A stretch of 35,919 nucleotides of DNA, taken from NCBI GenBank assembly GCA_964426945.1, contig CAYRSS010000043.1:1-35919 (forward strand), read 5' to 3'. Below the pieces are notes generated by a model that was not told the DNA's origin, ran no database searches, and was given only the letters and a program-made list of their open reading frames with translations. Position 1 is the first letter of the stretch. Each line of letters starts with the position of its first letter. This document shows positions 1-8,246 of the stretch, one piece after another. A program made the position numbers and the translations under genes. The stretch is from CAYRSS01 sp964426945. GTDB lineage: Bacteria; Planctomycetota; Phycisphaerae; UBA1845.

Positions 1-1
1 C

Positions 2-445
2 GGACCGGTCACGGTCACCCATCCGGAGATGACCCGCTATTTCATGACCATCCCCGAGGCCGCGCAGCTCGTCCTGCAGGCCGGGGCGATGGGCAAGGGC
101 GGCGAGATTTTCGTGCTCGACATGGGCGAGCCGGTCAAGATCGTCGATCTCGCCCGCGACATGATCACCCTCACCGGCCTGCGGCCCGGCGTGGACATTG
201 AGATCCAGTTCAGCGGCGTGCGCCCCGGCGAAAAGCTCTTCGAGGAGCTCATGAGCAAGGGCGAACACATCGGCGACACGGCCCATCCCAAGATCGGCAT
301 CTGGAAGCACCGCGCCGAGAACTGGGATGGTGTCTGCGCGGGCATCGAACGTTTGCTGGCCATGGCCGACACTTCGGCCAACGGTGCGATCAAGCGCGAA
401 CTCAAGCAGATGGTTCCCGAATACATGCCGCCCGAGCCCGACTGA
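2..445 (+). CDS. CapD/FlaA1-type nucleotide-sugar epimerase/4,6-dehydratase, C-terminal part (5'-truncated by window edge)
   Basis: The reading frame is open from base 2, so the gene begins before the window; 147 C-terminal residues are visible. The first residues read GPVTVTHPEMTRYFMTIPEA, the signature of the C-terminal substrate-binding part of membrane or soluble UDP-GlcNAc/UDP-sugar 4,6-dehydratases (CapD, WbpM, FlaA1, PglF). It continues with the family-typical blocks GGEIFVLDMGEPVKIVDLA and GVRPGEKLFEEL. The family makes 4-keto-6-deoxy sugars, the first step to bacillosamine, legionaminic or pseudaminic acid and other surface sugars. The NAD-binding Rossmann half and any membrane helices lie outside the window, so the exact subtype cannot be settled. 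The stop is TGA at 443-445. Its product could feed the neuA/neuB genes at 6328-8187, but that link is inference. Confidence 0.93.
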   Translation, partial: GPVTVTHPEMTRYFMTIPEAAQLVLQAGAMGKGGEIFVLDMGEPVKIVDLARDMITLTGLRPGVDIEIQFSGVRPGEKLFEELMSKGEHIGDTAHPKIGIWKHRAENWDGVCAGIERLLAMADTSANGAIKRELKQMVPEYMPPEPD

Positions 446-479
446 CCCGTCTCCGCCCCCGCCCCCCCCCCGGCGCCGG

Positions 480-508
480 TTCACTGCTGGGCCGAATCGC
501 AGTAGAAT
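480..508 (+). promoter_or_regulatory. Candidate sigma70-type promoter for the 570-1676 gene
   Basis: TTCACT (480-485), a 17-base spacer and TAGAAT (503-508) lie 61 bases upstream of the ATG at 570. The -10 matches consensus at five of six positions, the -35 at four. A run of ten C (462-471) lies just upstream. Seen by eye; no transcript data. Confidence 0.45.
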
Positions 509-569
509 CCACGGCAACGCGACGCGCGGGCAGTCGCCCGCCGCGGACGCTGAATTTCGGGGCGGCCCC

Positions 570-1676
570 ATGCAGTTCTCCATCCTCGTCCATCCCTGGG
601 ACCTGTTCGACGAAGGGCCGGAGCCGGTGCTCGACCGGCTGCGCGGCGACGTCGGCGTCACCGCGGTGACGATCGTAGCCGCGGCGCCGGCGATGTCGAC
701 GCTGCGCACGCGATCGGTTGATCCGCGCGTGCTCCACTGCGACGGCGGGCTGCTCATGTCGCCCGACGAGTCGCGCTACGACGCGTCCCGGCTTCGCCCG
801 CTCCCTGCGTCCAGGGTCAAGGCCCGCGAGTCGTTCGATGCCGCCGCGGAGGCCGCGGCCTCCCAGGGGCTCCACATTCGGGCACAGGTCAGTGCCGCCG
901 CCACCGGGCGTCTGGCCCTCCGGCACAAAGCGGCGGCCGCGAAGAACGTGTTCGGCAGTCCGTCGCAGTTCTCCCTGTGCCTCGCCAATCCGGACGTTCG
1001 CGCGTATCTGCTCGCGCTCTGCGCCGACCTTCGACAGCGATGCCGCCTGGCGGCGCTCGTGCTGACCGACTTCGAGCTGCGATGGACCGACGCGGTGAAC
1101 GGGCGGCTTGCGCTCGGCGCGGCGCCCGGCCCGCGCGAGTCAGAACTGCTGGCGATCTGCTTCTGCGAATCGTGTCGACAGGGCGCGACGGACGCCGGCG
1201 TGGACATCGCCGCGGCGGCGCGGTCTGTCGAAGCATTGCTCGAGCGGTTTCTCGATACGGCTCGGCCCACTGGAGCGGATTTCGATGCGGTACTGACCGA
1301 CGCCCCAGCCCTGCGCGACTACGTCGCCTGGGGCGACGGCGTGCTTGCCCGGCTGTTTGAGGAGTGTCGCTCGGCGGTTGGCTGCGAGGTGCTGGTGCGG
1401 GGGGCAGTGCGGCGCGAGTCGCGCGGCGTGCCTCCGGCTGCCCGCGTCGAGCTACTGCCTGATATGGAGCGCGCCGGTTCGGCCCTGGCCGGGCGCGAGG
1501 CGTTCATCGCCGCCGAGGCAGTCAACGGTCTCGAATCGAGTGAACTGGTTCGCGGATTCGCGCTGGCCGCGCAGGCGGGGTGCCGCGCCTTGGAAGTCGG
1601 CCCCTGGGGCCTGCTCACCGAGTCAGCCATATCCAGCCTGCGCCAGGCGATCCGCTTCGCGCGGCGCACGGCGTAG
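570..1676 (+). CDS. Hypothetical 368-residue protein, possibly TIM-barrel glycosidase-like
   Basis: I do not recognise this gene. The ATG at 570 is chosen because it gives an ordinary start (MQFSILVHPWDLFDEGPEPV) behind a plausible promoter and a short G-rich Shine-Dalgarno stretch; the frame is open further upstream, but that part overlaps the previous gene and reads like a shadow. No signal peptide or membrane helix is visible. An alternating strand/helix pattern, a central ALVLTDFELRW segment (about residues 162-172), a CFCESCR motif (about 194-200) and a late GCRALEVGPWGLL segment resemble hypothetical glycosyl-hydrolase-like TIM barrels, in which a Cys-x-Cys-x-x-Cys cluster follows an acidic strand end. 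That comparison is weak. The gene is flanked by a sugar dehydratase upstream and a convergent lipoprotein downstream, 7 bases away. Confidence 0.8.
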   Translation: MQFSILVHPWDLFDEGPEPVLDRLRGDVGVTAVTIVAAAPAMSTLRTRSVDPRVLHCDGGLLMSPDESRYDASRLRPLPASRVKARESFDAAAEAAASQGLHIRAQVSAAATGRLALRHKAAAAKNVFGSPSQFSLCLANPDVRAYLLALCADLRQRCRLAALVLTDFELRWTDAVNGRLALGAAPGPRESELLAICFCESCRQGATDAGVDIAAAARSVEALLERFLDTARPTGADFDAVLTDAPALRDYVAWGDGVLARLFEECRSAVGCEVLVRGAVRRESRGVPPAARVELLPDMERAGSALAGREAFIAAEAVNGLESSELVRGFALAAQAGCRALEVGPWGLLTESAISSLRQAIRFARRTA

Positions 1677-1683
1677 GGCAGCC

Positions 1684-2217
1684 TTACTCGTGCTCGATGC
1701 CGCGATCGGGCGTGAGGCTCTCGAGCTTCCGTCCGCCCGCCGCGTAGCGCGTGTACGACAGCACGGCGTCCTTCTCGTACTCCGCCTCCCACTCCAGATC
1801 GCCCGAACTCATCCAGCGCATCTCCCGTCCGTGCCGGTGGCCGTCGTGGTAGCGACAGGTCCACTGTCTGCGGCCGTTGGGGTGCCACTGGGTCGCCTGC
1901 CCGTGTCGGCGGCCGTGGCGATAGGTGGTTTCGCTTTCGGGTGTGCCGTCTTCGTACCAGGTCTTCCAGGTGCCGTGCTTCTCGCCGTAGGCCAGCGATC
2001 CGGAAGCCGCCTTCGTGCCGTCGGCGTAGTACTCGACGTACGCGCCATGGGGCACCCACTGCCCCTCGACCCGCCGCAGGTTGGCGATCGAACGGACCTG
2101 CCCGGACGGGTACTCGATGCGCTCGCGATGAGTCTCGGCGCAGCCGGGCAGCAGAAGGGCGACCTGCAGCAAGGCGAGCCGCAGGCTGCGGTGCGGGCGG
2201 ATCGGTTTGCGGCCCAT
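1684..2217 (-). CDS. MORN/YwqK-like repeat lipoprotein
   Basis: The 177-residue product starts MGRKPIRPHRSLRLALLQVA and reaches a lipobox LLPGC, so it is probably a lipoprotein. The rest is a run of about five MORN-like units of the YwqK/phage-type kind, each with a W/Y-x-x-x-G-x pattern: YYADGTKAASG, HGTWKTWYEDGTPE, HGQATQWHPNGRRQ, HGREMRWMSSG. Such repeats form beta-hairpin ladders and often act in binding or scaffolding; databases label some of them 'antitoxin YwqK', which has little functional meaning. The frame opens upstream to 2271, but the ATG at 2217 is preferred because it sits 13 bases after the 705-residue gene, is preceded by GAGGGAG, and puts the hydrophobic signal next to the start. 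It probably forms an operon with the 705-residue gene. Confidence 0.88.
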   Translation of the reverse strand: MGRKPIRPHRSLRLALLQVALLLPGCAETHRERIEYPSGQVRSIANLRRVEGQWVPHGAYVEYYADGTKAASGSLAYGEKHGTWKTWYEDGTPESETTYRHGRRHGQATQWHPNGRRQWTCRYHDGHRHGREMRWMSSGDLEWEAEYEKDAVLSYTRYAAGGRKLESLTPDRGIEHE

Positions 2218-2230
2218 GGCGGCGGCTCCC

Positions 2231-4348
2231 TCACCCGGCCTGCATACGCACCGCCTGCAGCGCCCGGTCACTGCGCGGAACGATCAGTGCCTCGCCCGGC
2301 CCGACCGGCGGAAACGGCGGCAGGTTTACCGCAGATGAGCTTCGGTTGACCGCGATCATCCCGTACGCCAGCCCGACCACATGCTCCAGCATGGTTGCGG
2401 TCAGATCAGTCGACCAGATCGAGCGCGCCGCGAAGTCGGCGTCGCAGGCGGGCGTTTCGATGCGGACCAGTTCCGCCCCGCGTTCGCGCGCCGCCCGGTG
2501 GGCGTCGCTGAGGAACGCGCCCGGATCAGCGATGACCTCGACCTTCGTGGCGAGCTCGCCCAGCTGGTACACGTCGCGATCTGCGCCGTCGGCGATGCGG
2601 CTGTAGTTCACGTAGCGGCCGGGGGGCATGGCTTCTGCGAGGCGCGGCAGCCACGCTGCGTACCGCTGGTACGAGCCCTCGAGCGAGGGGACCACGACCC
2701 GCGGGCCGGCAGGGCCGACGGCCACGTCCACCAGCAGGGCGAACTCCCGATCCGCAAGCGTCCCGGGCAGCGGCACCTCCACGGGACGACGTGAACGGCG
2801 GAAACCGGATTGCGATTCCCAGGCCGCTACCAGCGGCTGCCAGGCTACGCGAAACTGGGATGCAAGCGTGTCCACGTACGTGCAGCGATGCGGCGGCATG
2901 CGAACAAGCTGCTTAAACCACCACCACGCGCCGTAGACGCTCTCGGCGTCGCCGGGGGCCAGCCCGCTGCGCACGAACACGACCGGCCGGGCCCGCGCGG
3001 GCAGCCCGAACGACTGGTCCTCGTGGCCGAGCAGCAGGAGCTGGTCGTGTAGTTCGTCGACGGGGACATCCGCCTCGACGGCCTGCAGCTCCCTGAATCG
3101 CACCGGCATCTCGCGAATCGCGTCGCGAAGCCGTGCCTCGGTGGCCACGGGCTGCGCGTACTGGCCCAGGGCGGGCATCTCGCGTCCGAGCATCGATAGC
3201 AGCAGGTGCACTGCGAGGGCGGGCTCGCCCATGGTGGTCGGCGGTGTCTCAGCGGGCGCGATGTCGCAGGCGAAGAGGCCTCCGCGATGACCCTCCCGGA
3301 AGAGCGCGACCGGATGCCCCGAGCTGGCGTCCGTGTCGCACACTGAGCTGAGCACGGTCACAAAGTTGTGCTTCTTCAGGAACGCCTTGGCGTCGGTAGT
3401 TTTCCGCAGGTAGTTCATCCGCTGCGCATGCGGCACCTTGCCAGGCCAGGCGAAGGCGAACGCGTCGTGCAGGGCGAAGCCGCGCGTGGCAAAGTGGGCG
3501 TAGTCGACGCGGGCGTGGATCGGATCGTCGGGTTGTTCGACCCGGCGGACGCGCAGTTTTGCGCCGCTGAGTGCTGCCAAAGACTCGAGGGAGACGACAA
3601 CCACGCAGCGATCGGCCAGCGCGAAGAGGTCAGCCAGCTTGCGGATCCCGCGCGGCGGGGAGGCTTCGGGCAGCAGGACCGCGTCACTTCCGGGCCGTTC
3701 GGGATTGAAGTTCGCCGGGTCGATCGCCCGTACGGCCTCCGGTCCGTAGACGGTGCGGAGCAGGGTGGTGATCGGGCGGTCGGCGGCGTCGGCCGCGACG
3801 ACGGCCACCGTTCGCGCCACCAGGGGGGCGGGGGCCGACAATGTCGGCGGCGGAATGGCCAGCGGGTGCGACGCCGCCTCGTGCTCCAGCGTGTGGCAGA
3901 GGAACACCGAGTGCACACGGAGTTGGCCCGAAGCGTCACAAAGCCCGATGGACAGCCGCAGCGTGGACGTCTCCGCCGGCGTGACGAAGTAGGTCCGGAT
4001 GGTGGTCGGGTGCGTGCTCCGCCGGACCGGCGTGGTCCGCCACGTGGCGGCAACCCCGCGGGCGGTCAGCGCTTCGACCTGCAACACGCAGCCGCTCTCT
4101 GCACTGTCCCCGATGAGTTCACCGCTCACGATCGCTTCGGCGCGGTAGGCGGTGTCCGCCTTTGCGCGGACGGTCTGCACGAGCATCGCGCGTTCGATGG
4201 AGCGGGCGGCGGAGAGCACGGCGCCCTCCGTGCGCGAGCGCTGAAGCTCGACGGCCCGGCGATCGCTGACCTGCCATTCCCAGTGCGTGGGCGCGGTTGC
4301 TCCCCGGTCCAAGGTGGCGTTCCGGATGCGGTTGACACTGCTGCTCAA
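2231..4348 (-). CDS. Hypothetical 705-residue protein
   Basis: I do not recognise this protein. It starts MSSSVNRIRNATLDRGATAP with no signal peptide and no membrane helix. Residues 15-150 look like an all-beta, carbohydrate-binding-type module (an alternating pattern around WEWQVSDRR, YRAEAIVSGELIG and TLRLSIGLCDASGQLRVHSV). Residues about 165-400 look alpha/beta, with hydrophobic strands such as TVAVVAADA, DAVLLPE and RCVVVVSLES at regular spacing, reminiscent of a Rossmann-like or GATase-like fold. The C-terminal part has an aromatic stretch (YGAWWWFKQL, about 477-486) and ends with a hydrophobic patch before VGPGEALIVPRSDR. A good promoter lies at 4451-4479 and the lipoprotein gene follows after 13 bases. 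Membership of a planctomycete-specific family is an inference from the lack of a familiar signature. Confidence 0.85.
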   Translation of the reverse strand: MSSSVNRIRNATLDRGATAPTHWEWQVSDRRAVELQRSRTEGAVLSAARSIERAMLVQTVRAKADTAYRAEAIVSGELIGDSAESGCVLQVEALTARGVAATWRTTPVRRSTHPTTIRTYFVTPAETSTLRLSIGLCDASGQLRVHSVFLCHTLEHEAASHPLAIPPPTLSAPAPLVARTVAVVAADAADRPITTLLRTVYGPEAVRAIDPANFNPERPGSDAVLLPEASPPRGIRKLADLFALADRCVVVVSLESLAALSGAKLRVRRVEQPDDPIHARVDYAHFATRGFALHDAFAFAWPGKVPHAQRMNYLRKTTDAKAFLKKHNFVTVLSSVCDTDASSGHPVALFREGHRGGLFACDIAPAETPPTTMGEPALAVHLLLSMLGREMPALGQYAQPVATEARLRDAIREMPVRFRELQAVEADVPVDELHDQLLLLGHEDQSFGLPARARPVVFVRSGLAPGDAESVYGAWWWFKQLVRMPPHRCTYVDTLASQFRVAWQPLVAAWESQSGFRRSRRPVEVPLPGTLADREFALLVDVAVGPAGPRVVVPSLEGSYQRYAAWLPRLAEAMPPGRYVNYSRIADGADRDVYQLGELATKVEVIADPGAFLSDAHRAARERGAELVRIETPACDADFAARSIWSTDLTATMLEHVVGLAYGMIAVNRSSSAVNLPPFPPVGPGEALIVPRSDRALQAVRMQAG

Positions 4349-4450
4349 GGGCGATTCCCCTGCCGTGGCGTGGTGTGGTTTCGACGATCAGCGAGCCTGG
4401 CCGCTCCCTTCTGCCTTCCTTCGATCGCCGGGACGGCCGGTCTGGCCGGT

Positions 4451-4479
4451 TCTATAGCCCCCCAGAGCCGGAAACGCAA
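4451..4479 (-). promoter_or_regulatory. Candidate sigma70-type promoter for the 705-residue gene
   Basis: Read on the minus strand: TTGCGT (4474-4479), 17-base spacer, TATAGA (4451-4456). Transcription would start near 4444, about 95 bases upstream of the ATG at 4348. Confidence 0.5.
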
Positions 4480-4508
4480 CGCACCCGCGGCGAAGGCGGC
4501 AGGGTGAT

Positions 4509-4537
4509 TTGACTCGGGCGGCCCGTTCCCGTACCAT
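4509..4537 (+). promoter_or_regulatory. Candidate sigma70-type promoter for the DEAD-box helicase
   Basis: TTGACT (4509-4514), 17-base spacer, TACCAT (4532-4537). The -35 is five of six to consensus and the spacing is ideal. Transcription would start near 4544, about 204 bases upstream of the ATG at 4748. Confidence 0.45.
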
Positions 4538-4747
4538 CCGGTTGCCTCCCGTGGAAGCAAGATCGCCATCGGAGCACATTCAGGCATCGATGGCTCTCGC
4601 AGGCGTACCCCTCCGAACACATCCAGGCCTGGAAACAAACTGCCCAGGGATTTGGGCTGATCCGCCGAGGCGGCTTAGCCGATGACAATCGTGTCCACCC
4701 CGTGATTCGGCAGCAACCTAACCTGCTCTTGCAAGAGATTGATCAGC

Positions 4748-6235
4748 ATGCGATTTGAAGACCTGCGGCTCGCCGAGCCGCTGCTGCGGGCCGTTCGTTC
4801 GGCCGGCTACGAGACCCCGACCCCCATCCAGGCGAAGGCGATTCCGCACGTCCTGGCCGGTCGTGACGTGCTGGGCAGCGCCCAGACCGGCACCGGCAAG
4901 ACGGCGGCCTTCGCGCTGCCGATCCTGCAGCGCCTCGCGGAGAACCCGGCTCCGCGGCGAGGAACCCAACTGCGCATCCGGACGCTTGTGCTCGCCCCGA
5001 CGCGCGAGCTGGCCCAGCAGATCCATGACAGCTTCGCCGCCTATGGTCAGCACCTGCCGCTGCGCGGTGCGGTGATCTACGGCGGCGTCGGCCAGGGCAA
5101 CCAGGTCCGGGCGCTGCGCAGTGGGGTGGACATTCTCGTCGCCACGCCCGGCCGCCTGCTCGACCTGATGGGCCAGGGCTACATCAGCCTCGACGCCATC
5201 GAAGTACTCGTCCTCGACGAGGCCGACCGGATGCTGGACATGGGCTTCCTGCCCGACGTGCGCCGGATCATGTCGCACGTGCCCGCCAGCCGCCAGACGC
5301 TGTTCTTCTCGGCAACCATGCCGCCGCCGATTCGGAAGCTGGCCGACGACATTCTCGACGATCCGGTCGGGGTCGAGGTCGCGCGAGTCTCGTCCGCCGC
5401 GGCCACGGTCGAGCAGTTCGTCTACCACGTGGAAAAGCCCGACAAGCCGCTCCTGCTGACCAGCCTGCTGGCCACGACGCCGCACTCGCGAGCCCTCGTG
5501 TTTACACGAACCAAGCATGGAGCCGACAAGCTGATGAAGCACCTGCTCCGCGCCGGGCTTCGCGTCGCCGCGATCCACGGCAACAAGAGCCAGGGTGCGA
5601 GAACCCGGGCCTTGGCCGACTTCCGCTCCGCCCGGACACCCGTGCTCATCGCGACGGACATCGCCGCCCGCGGGCTGGACGTCGACGATATTTCGCACGT
5701 CATCAACTACGACCTGACCGCGGACCCCGAAACCTATGTGCACCGCGTCGGCCGTACCGGTCGCGCGGGCGCGACCGGCACCGCGTTCTCCTTCTGCACG
5801 GCGGACGAGCGCGACTCGCTCCGCGCTATCGAGCGACTGATCCGCAGCCCCCTTCGCCCGGCCGGGCAGCGACCCGCCCCGGTTCACTCGGTGGGACCGG
5901 CGATTACGCCGTCGATGATCGAGACGCCGGAGGATGCTGTCGGGATGGATTCCTTGGACGAAGGTCCGGGCGACGGCCGTCCGTCGCAGCCGCGGCACAT
6001 GCGGCCGCGGCGACGTGGGCGCGGTCAGGGCAACCGTTCGCGCGAGGCGGTTGCTGCCGCTCCGCGCGGCCAGGCTCAGGGCCATGCGCCACGCAGACCG
6101 GCCAGCCAGCCGCGTGACCGCGCAGAGGGCGTGGCCCGCCCACGCAGCGCTCCGCCCGCGGCAAACCGCGGGCCACGCAGCCCCCGTCCCGCCGGCGGCA
6201 AGGGGCGTCCCGGTAGTCGTCCGGTCGGTCGCTAG
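4748..6235 (+). CDS. rhlE: DEAD-box ATP-dependent RNA helicase, RhlE type
   Basis: The 495-residue protein unwinds or remodels RNA duplexes with ATP and typically acts in ribosome assembly, mRNA decay or cold adaptation. Visible motifs in order: Q motif (F3, then YETPTPIQAKAIP, residues 21-33), Walker A AQTGTGKT (45-52), PTRELAQQ, GG, TPGR, DEAD with the RMLDMGFLPDV extension typical of RhlE, SAT, ARGLDV and HRVGRTGRAG. After about residue 375 comes a low-complexity tail rich in R, G, P and A, as in many RhlE-type proteins, likely for non-specific RNA binding. ATG at 4748 is preferred over the in-frame TTG at 4739, because AAGAG (4733-4737) is correctly spaced for the ATG. It is a single-gene unit, with its own promoter and a strong terminator. 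Confidence 0.97.
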   Translation: MRFEDLRLAEPLLRAVRSAGYETPTPIQAKAIPHVLAGRDVLGSAQTGTGKTAAFALPILQRLAENPAPRRGTQLRIRTLVLAPTRELAQQIHDSFAAYGQHLPLRGAVIYGGVGQGNQVRALRSGVDILVATPGRLLDLMGQGYISLDAIEVLVLDEADRMLDMGFLPDVRRIMSHVPASRQTLFFSATMPPPIRKLADDILDDPVGVEVARVSSAAATVEQFVYHVEKPDKPLLLTSLLATTPHSRALVFTRTKHGADKLMKHLLRAGLRVAAIHGNKSQGARTRALADFRSARTPVLIATDIAARGLDVDDISHVINYDLTADPETYVHRVGRTGRAGATGTAFSFCTADERDSLRAIERLIRSPLRPAGQRPAPVHSVGPAITPSMIETPEDAVGMDSLDEGPGDGRPSQPRHMRPRRRGRGQGNRSREAVAAAPRGQAQGHAPRRPASQPRDRAEGVARPRSAPPAANRGPRSPRPAGGKGRPGSRPVGR

Positions 6236-6263
6236 TCGTCCGCTACCAGCGATGAAATCGATC

Positions 6264-6300
6264 GCGGCCGCGCCCGGTTGGGCGCGGCCGCTTGCTTTTC
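6264..6300 (+). terminator. Rho-independent terminator after rhlE
   Basis: A perfect 12-base-pair stem (6264-6275 with 6280-6291) closes a GGTT tetraloop and is followed by TTGCTTTTC. It starts 28 bases after the helicase stop. Read leftward there is no T run, so it serves the rightward gene. Confidence 0.85.
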
Positions 6301-6327
6301 CGATCAAGCCGCACCGGCAGGGCAGCA

Positions 6328-7398
6328 TCAGTCGGTGAGCATATCCCACCGCAGGGTTTCGTCCGCGGCGATGTCTGCGGCGGCGCGGCGGCCGAGGACT
6401 CGCTCAAGATCCTCCGGACCCAGCCCGCCGCCCGGCCGCTTGAGCGCGATCATCCCGCTGGTGAGCGGTTCACCGGCCCGGATCGCCCTTCCTGCGACCA
6501 AAGACCGGCGCGCCACGCGGCGGACGTCGCCCTCCACGGCGTGCATACCGAGTTCGCCGTCGCCGAGTGCGGCTTCGGCAAGCCGCACGAGCCGGACGTA
6601 TTCAGCGAAACCTGCGCCGTCGAGCGACGCGGCATGGTCGGGCCCGGGGGCGGCGCGATCCGCCGTGAGGTGCTTTTCGAGCAGGCTCGCTCCGCACGCC
6701 ACCGCCCACGCCCCGGTATCCACGGAGGCGGCATGGTCGCTGAAGCCGACCGGCATTCCGGCGAGCGCCTGCAAGGCGCCGATCGCACGGAGGTTCAGCG
6801 CTTCGAGCGGGGCGGGGTAGCTGCTCACGCAGTGCAGCAGCGCCAGCCGATCCGCGACGTGCAGCGCGCGAAGGCGGGCCACCGCCAGTCGGATTTCGTC
6901 GGCTTCAGCCGCCCCGGTGGAGACGATCAGCGGCAGTCCTGTCCCCGCGGCCGCGGTGAGCAGCGGCGTGTTGACGAGGTCGGTCGAGGCGATCTTGATG
7001 GCGGCTACGCGCAGCGCCACCAGCCGGGCGACGTCTGCCGGAGAAAACGGCGTGGCGAGAAAGACAAGCCCGACCCGGTCGCAGTGCTCGCGCAGCCGGG
7101 AGAAATCGCCGTCGGAAAGTTCGAGCCGGCGGAGCATCTCGCGCTGCGAGGCTGCTCCGGTCGAGCCCCGCTGGTAGTCGGCCGTCGGGGCGGCGGCGGT
7201 GGTCAACTCCGCCGCCCGGAATACCTGGAACTTCACCGCGTCGGCGCCGCACTCGGCGGCGAGGTCCACGAGGCGGAGCGCCTTGTCCCCGTCGCCGTCG
7301 TGATTCACGCCCACCTCGGCGATCACGAAAACGCGGTGGCCGCGGCCGAGGCGCCGGTCTGCGACAGCGATCACGGATTGTGCGGGGTGGCTTGGCAT
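6328..7398 (-). CDS. neuB: N-acetylneuraminate/nonulosonic acid synthase (NeuB family) with SAF domain
   Basis: The 356-residue protein condenses phosphoenolpyruvate with a hexosamine-type aldehyde to make a nine-carbon acid (sialic, legionaminic or pseudaminic acid) in the cytoplasm. The NeuB TIM barrel spans about residues 20-275: IAEVGVNHDGD, DAVKFQVF, ATPFSPADV, IKIASTDL, LIVSTGAA, LLHCVSSYPAP, GFSDHA and LLEKHLTADR are all family positions. Residues about 293-353 form the C-terminal SAF (antifreeze-like) domain, with SLVAGRAIRAGEPL. The length is normal. The ATG at 7398 is used, although no clear Shine-Dalgarno precedes it. The gene lies 48 bases after neuA and is likely co-transcribed. 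Which nonulosonic acid is made cannot be told; no neuC-type epimerase is visible in the window. Confidence 0.95.
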   Translation of the reverse strand: MPSHPAQSVIAVADRRLGRGHRVFVIAEVGVNHDGDGDKALRLVDLAAECGADAVKFQVFRAAELTTAAAPTADYQRGSTGAASQREMLRRLELSDGDFSRLREHCDRVGLVFLATPFSPADVARLVALRVAAIKIASTDLVNTPLLTAAAGTGLPLIVSTGAAEADEIRLAVARLRALHVADRLALLHCVSSYPAPLEALNLRAIGALQALAGMPVGFSDHAASVDTGAWAVACGASLLEKHLTADRAAPGPDHAASLDGAGFAEYVRLVRLAEAALGDGELGMHAVEGDVRRVARRSLVAGRAIRAGEPLTSGMIALKRPGGGLGPEDLERVLGRRAAADIAADETLRWDMLTD

Positions 7399-7446
7399 GG
7401 GGTGTAGTCGTCAGGCCATATCCGCAGCGAGCGGTGTCCCGGGCGG

Positions 7447-8187
7447 CTACCGCGCGCCCGACGCGGCACCCGCGACGTCGGCCTGCTTCGCGCGGAGAAC
7501 CGCCTCCGCAAGGTACAGATCGATCGGTTCGTCGATGTCGACCGCGTCTTCGCAGCGCTGCACGATCGCCCGGCGGTCGTGGCCGAGAAACGACTGGTGG
7601 TCGTCCGGCGTTCGCAGCGCGCCGAAGAGCGCCGCCCTCGTGACGGCGACCACCGCGCCGTCATGGTAATACAACGGTTCCAAGTCCTGCCGACGGTAGA
7701 TGCTGTTGCGGCGAAACTGGTTCATCCGATCGCCCTCGAGGCGGTGGAGCCAGTCGGGGTGGTGCTTGCCCACCGGGGCGACCGTCCGGACCGAGTCCGC
7801 CCCGCTCGCGGCCAGATGCGCGATCGCCCGATCCACCACGCCGTCGGCCCGCACCGGGATGTTGCCATAGAGCAGGACGACCGCGTCGACCTGCCTGCCG
7901 TTGGCTCGTTCCCAGGCCTCGACCGCGTGGCGAGCGGCCGAATCCACCGTGGCCGTATCGGCCGCGAGGTCGGCCGGGCGGTCGACCACCGCGATCCCGG
8001 CCGCCCGGGCGAGGGCCTTCGCCGGCTCGGAATCGGTGGTCAGCACCACCGCGGAGACCAGCCGGGCCGCGCGGGCATGGTCGAAGGTGTAGGTTATCAC
8101 CGGCCGACCGATGAGCATGCGGACGCATTTGTCCGGCAGGCCCTTGCTGCCGGCGCGGGCGAGGATGACGCCGAGCGTGGTGGTCAT
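7447..8187 (-). CDS. neuA: CMP-nonulosonic acid cytidylyltransferase (NeuA family)
   Basis: The 246-residue protein activates a nonulosonic acid with CTP to the CMP-sugar donor. The N-terminus TLGVILARAGSKGLPDK is the nucleotide-binding signature of the acylneuraminate cytidylyltransferase family. It continues with ITYTFDHA, VVLTTDSEP, VVLLYGNIPVR and a C-terminal VDIDEPIDLYLAE segment, whose DIDEPxD acidic motif binds metal in this family. The open frame runs to 8310, but that part overlaps the neighbouring lipoprotein gene, and the ATG at 8187 puts the signature at residue 5. In the usual motif GLPxKN, the N is replaced by C (LPDKC), a small oddity. It is followed by neuB, so both steps of precursor synthesis and activation are coded together. 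Confidence 0.93.
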   Translation of the reverse strand: MTTTLGVILARAGSKGLPDKCVRMLIGRPVITYTFDHARAARLVSAVVLTTDSEPAKALARAAGIAVVDRPADLAADTATVDSAARHAVEAWERANGRQVDAVVLLYGNIPVRADGVVDRAIAHLAASGADSVRTVAPVGKHHPDWLHRLEGDRMNQFRRNSIYRRQDLEPLYYHDGAVVAVTRAALFGALRTPDDHQSFLGHDRRAIVQRCEDAVDIDEPIDLYLAEAVLRAKQADVAGAASGAR

Positions 8188-8246
8188 GGGGTTGCCGAGG
8201 ATTGCAAACCGCGGGGGGCCGGCGTCGCGGCCGGCGACCCGCCCGG

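Larger units (their letters stand above)
4349..4747. other. Divergent intergenic region, 399 bases
   Basis: This gap between the 705-residue gene and the helicase holds one promoter for each direction, placed back to back. The rightward one would leave a leader of about 200 bases before the helicase start. In that leader GCCCA/TGGGC (4642-4657) and CGGC-TTA-GCCG (4671-4681) can form short stems, and CTCTTGCAAGAG (4726-4737) is a perfect 12-base palindrome that includes the AAGAG of the ribosome binding site. The leftward 5' part contains a directly repeated GGCCGGT-like segment near 4434-4450. I see no small gene here. Confidence 0.6.

Noticed and set aside
1684..2217. Reading the YwqK/MORN protein as an antitoxin
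   Set aside because: The label is a family name only; no toxin gene is adjacent, and the lipobox points to an envelope protein.
4718..6349. Long leftward open frame opposite the helicase gene
   Set aside because: It mirrors the conserved helicase gene, is Arg/Gly-rich without structure pattern and has no ribosome binding site; high GC makes such shadow frames common.
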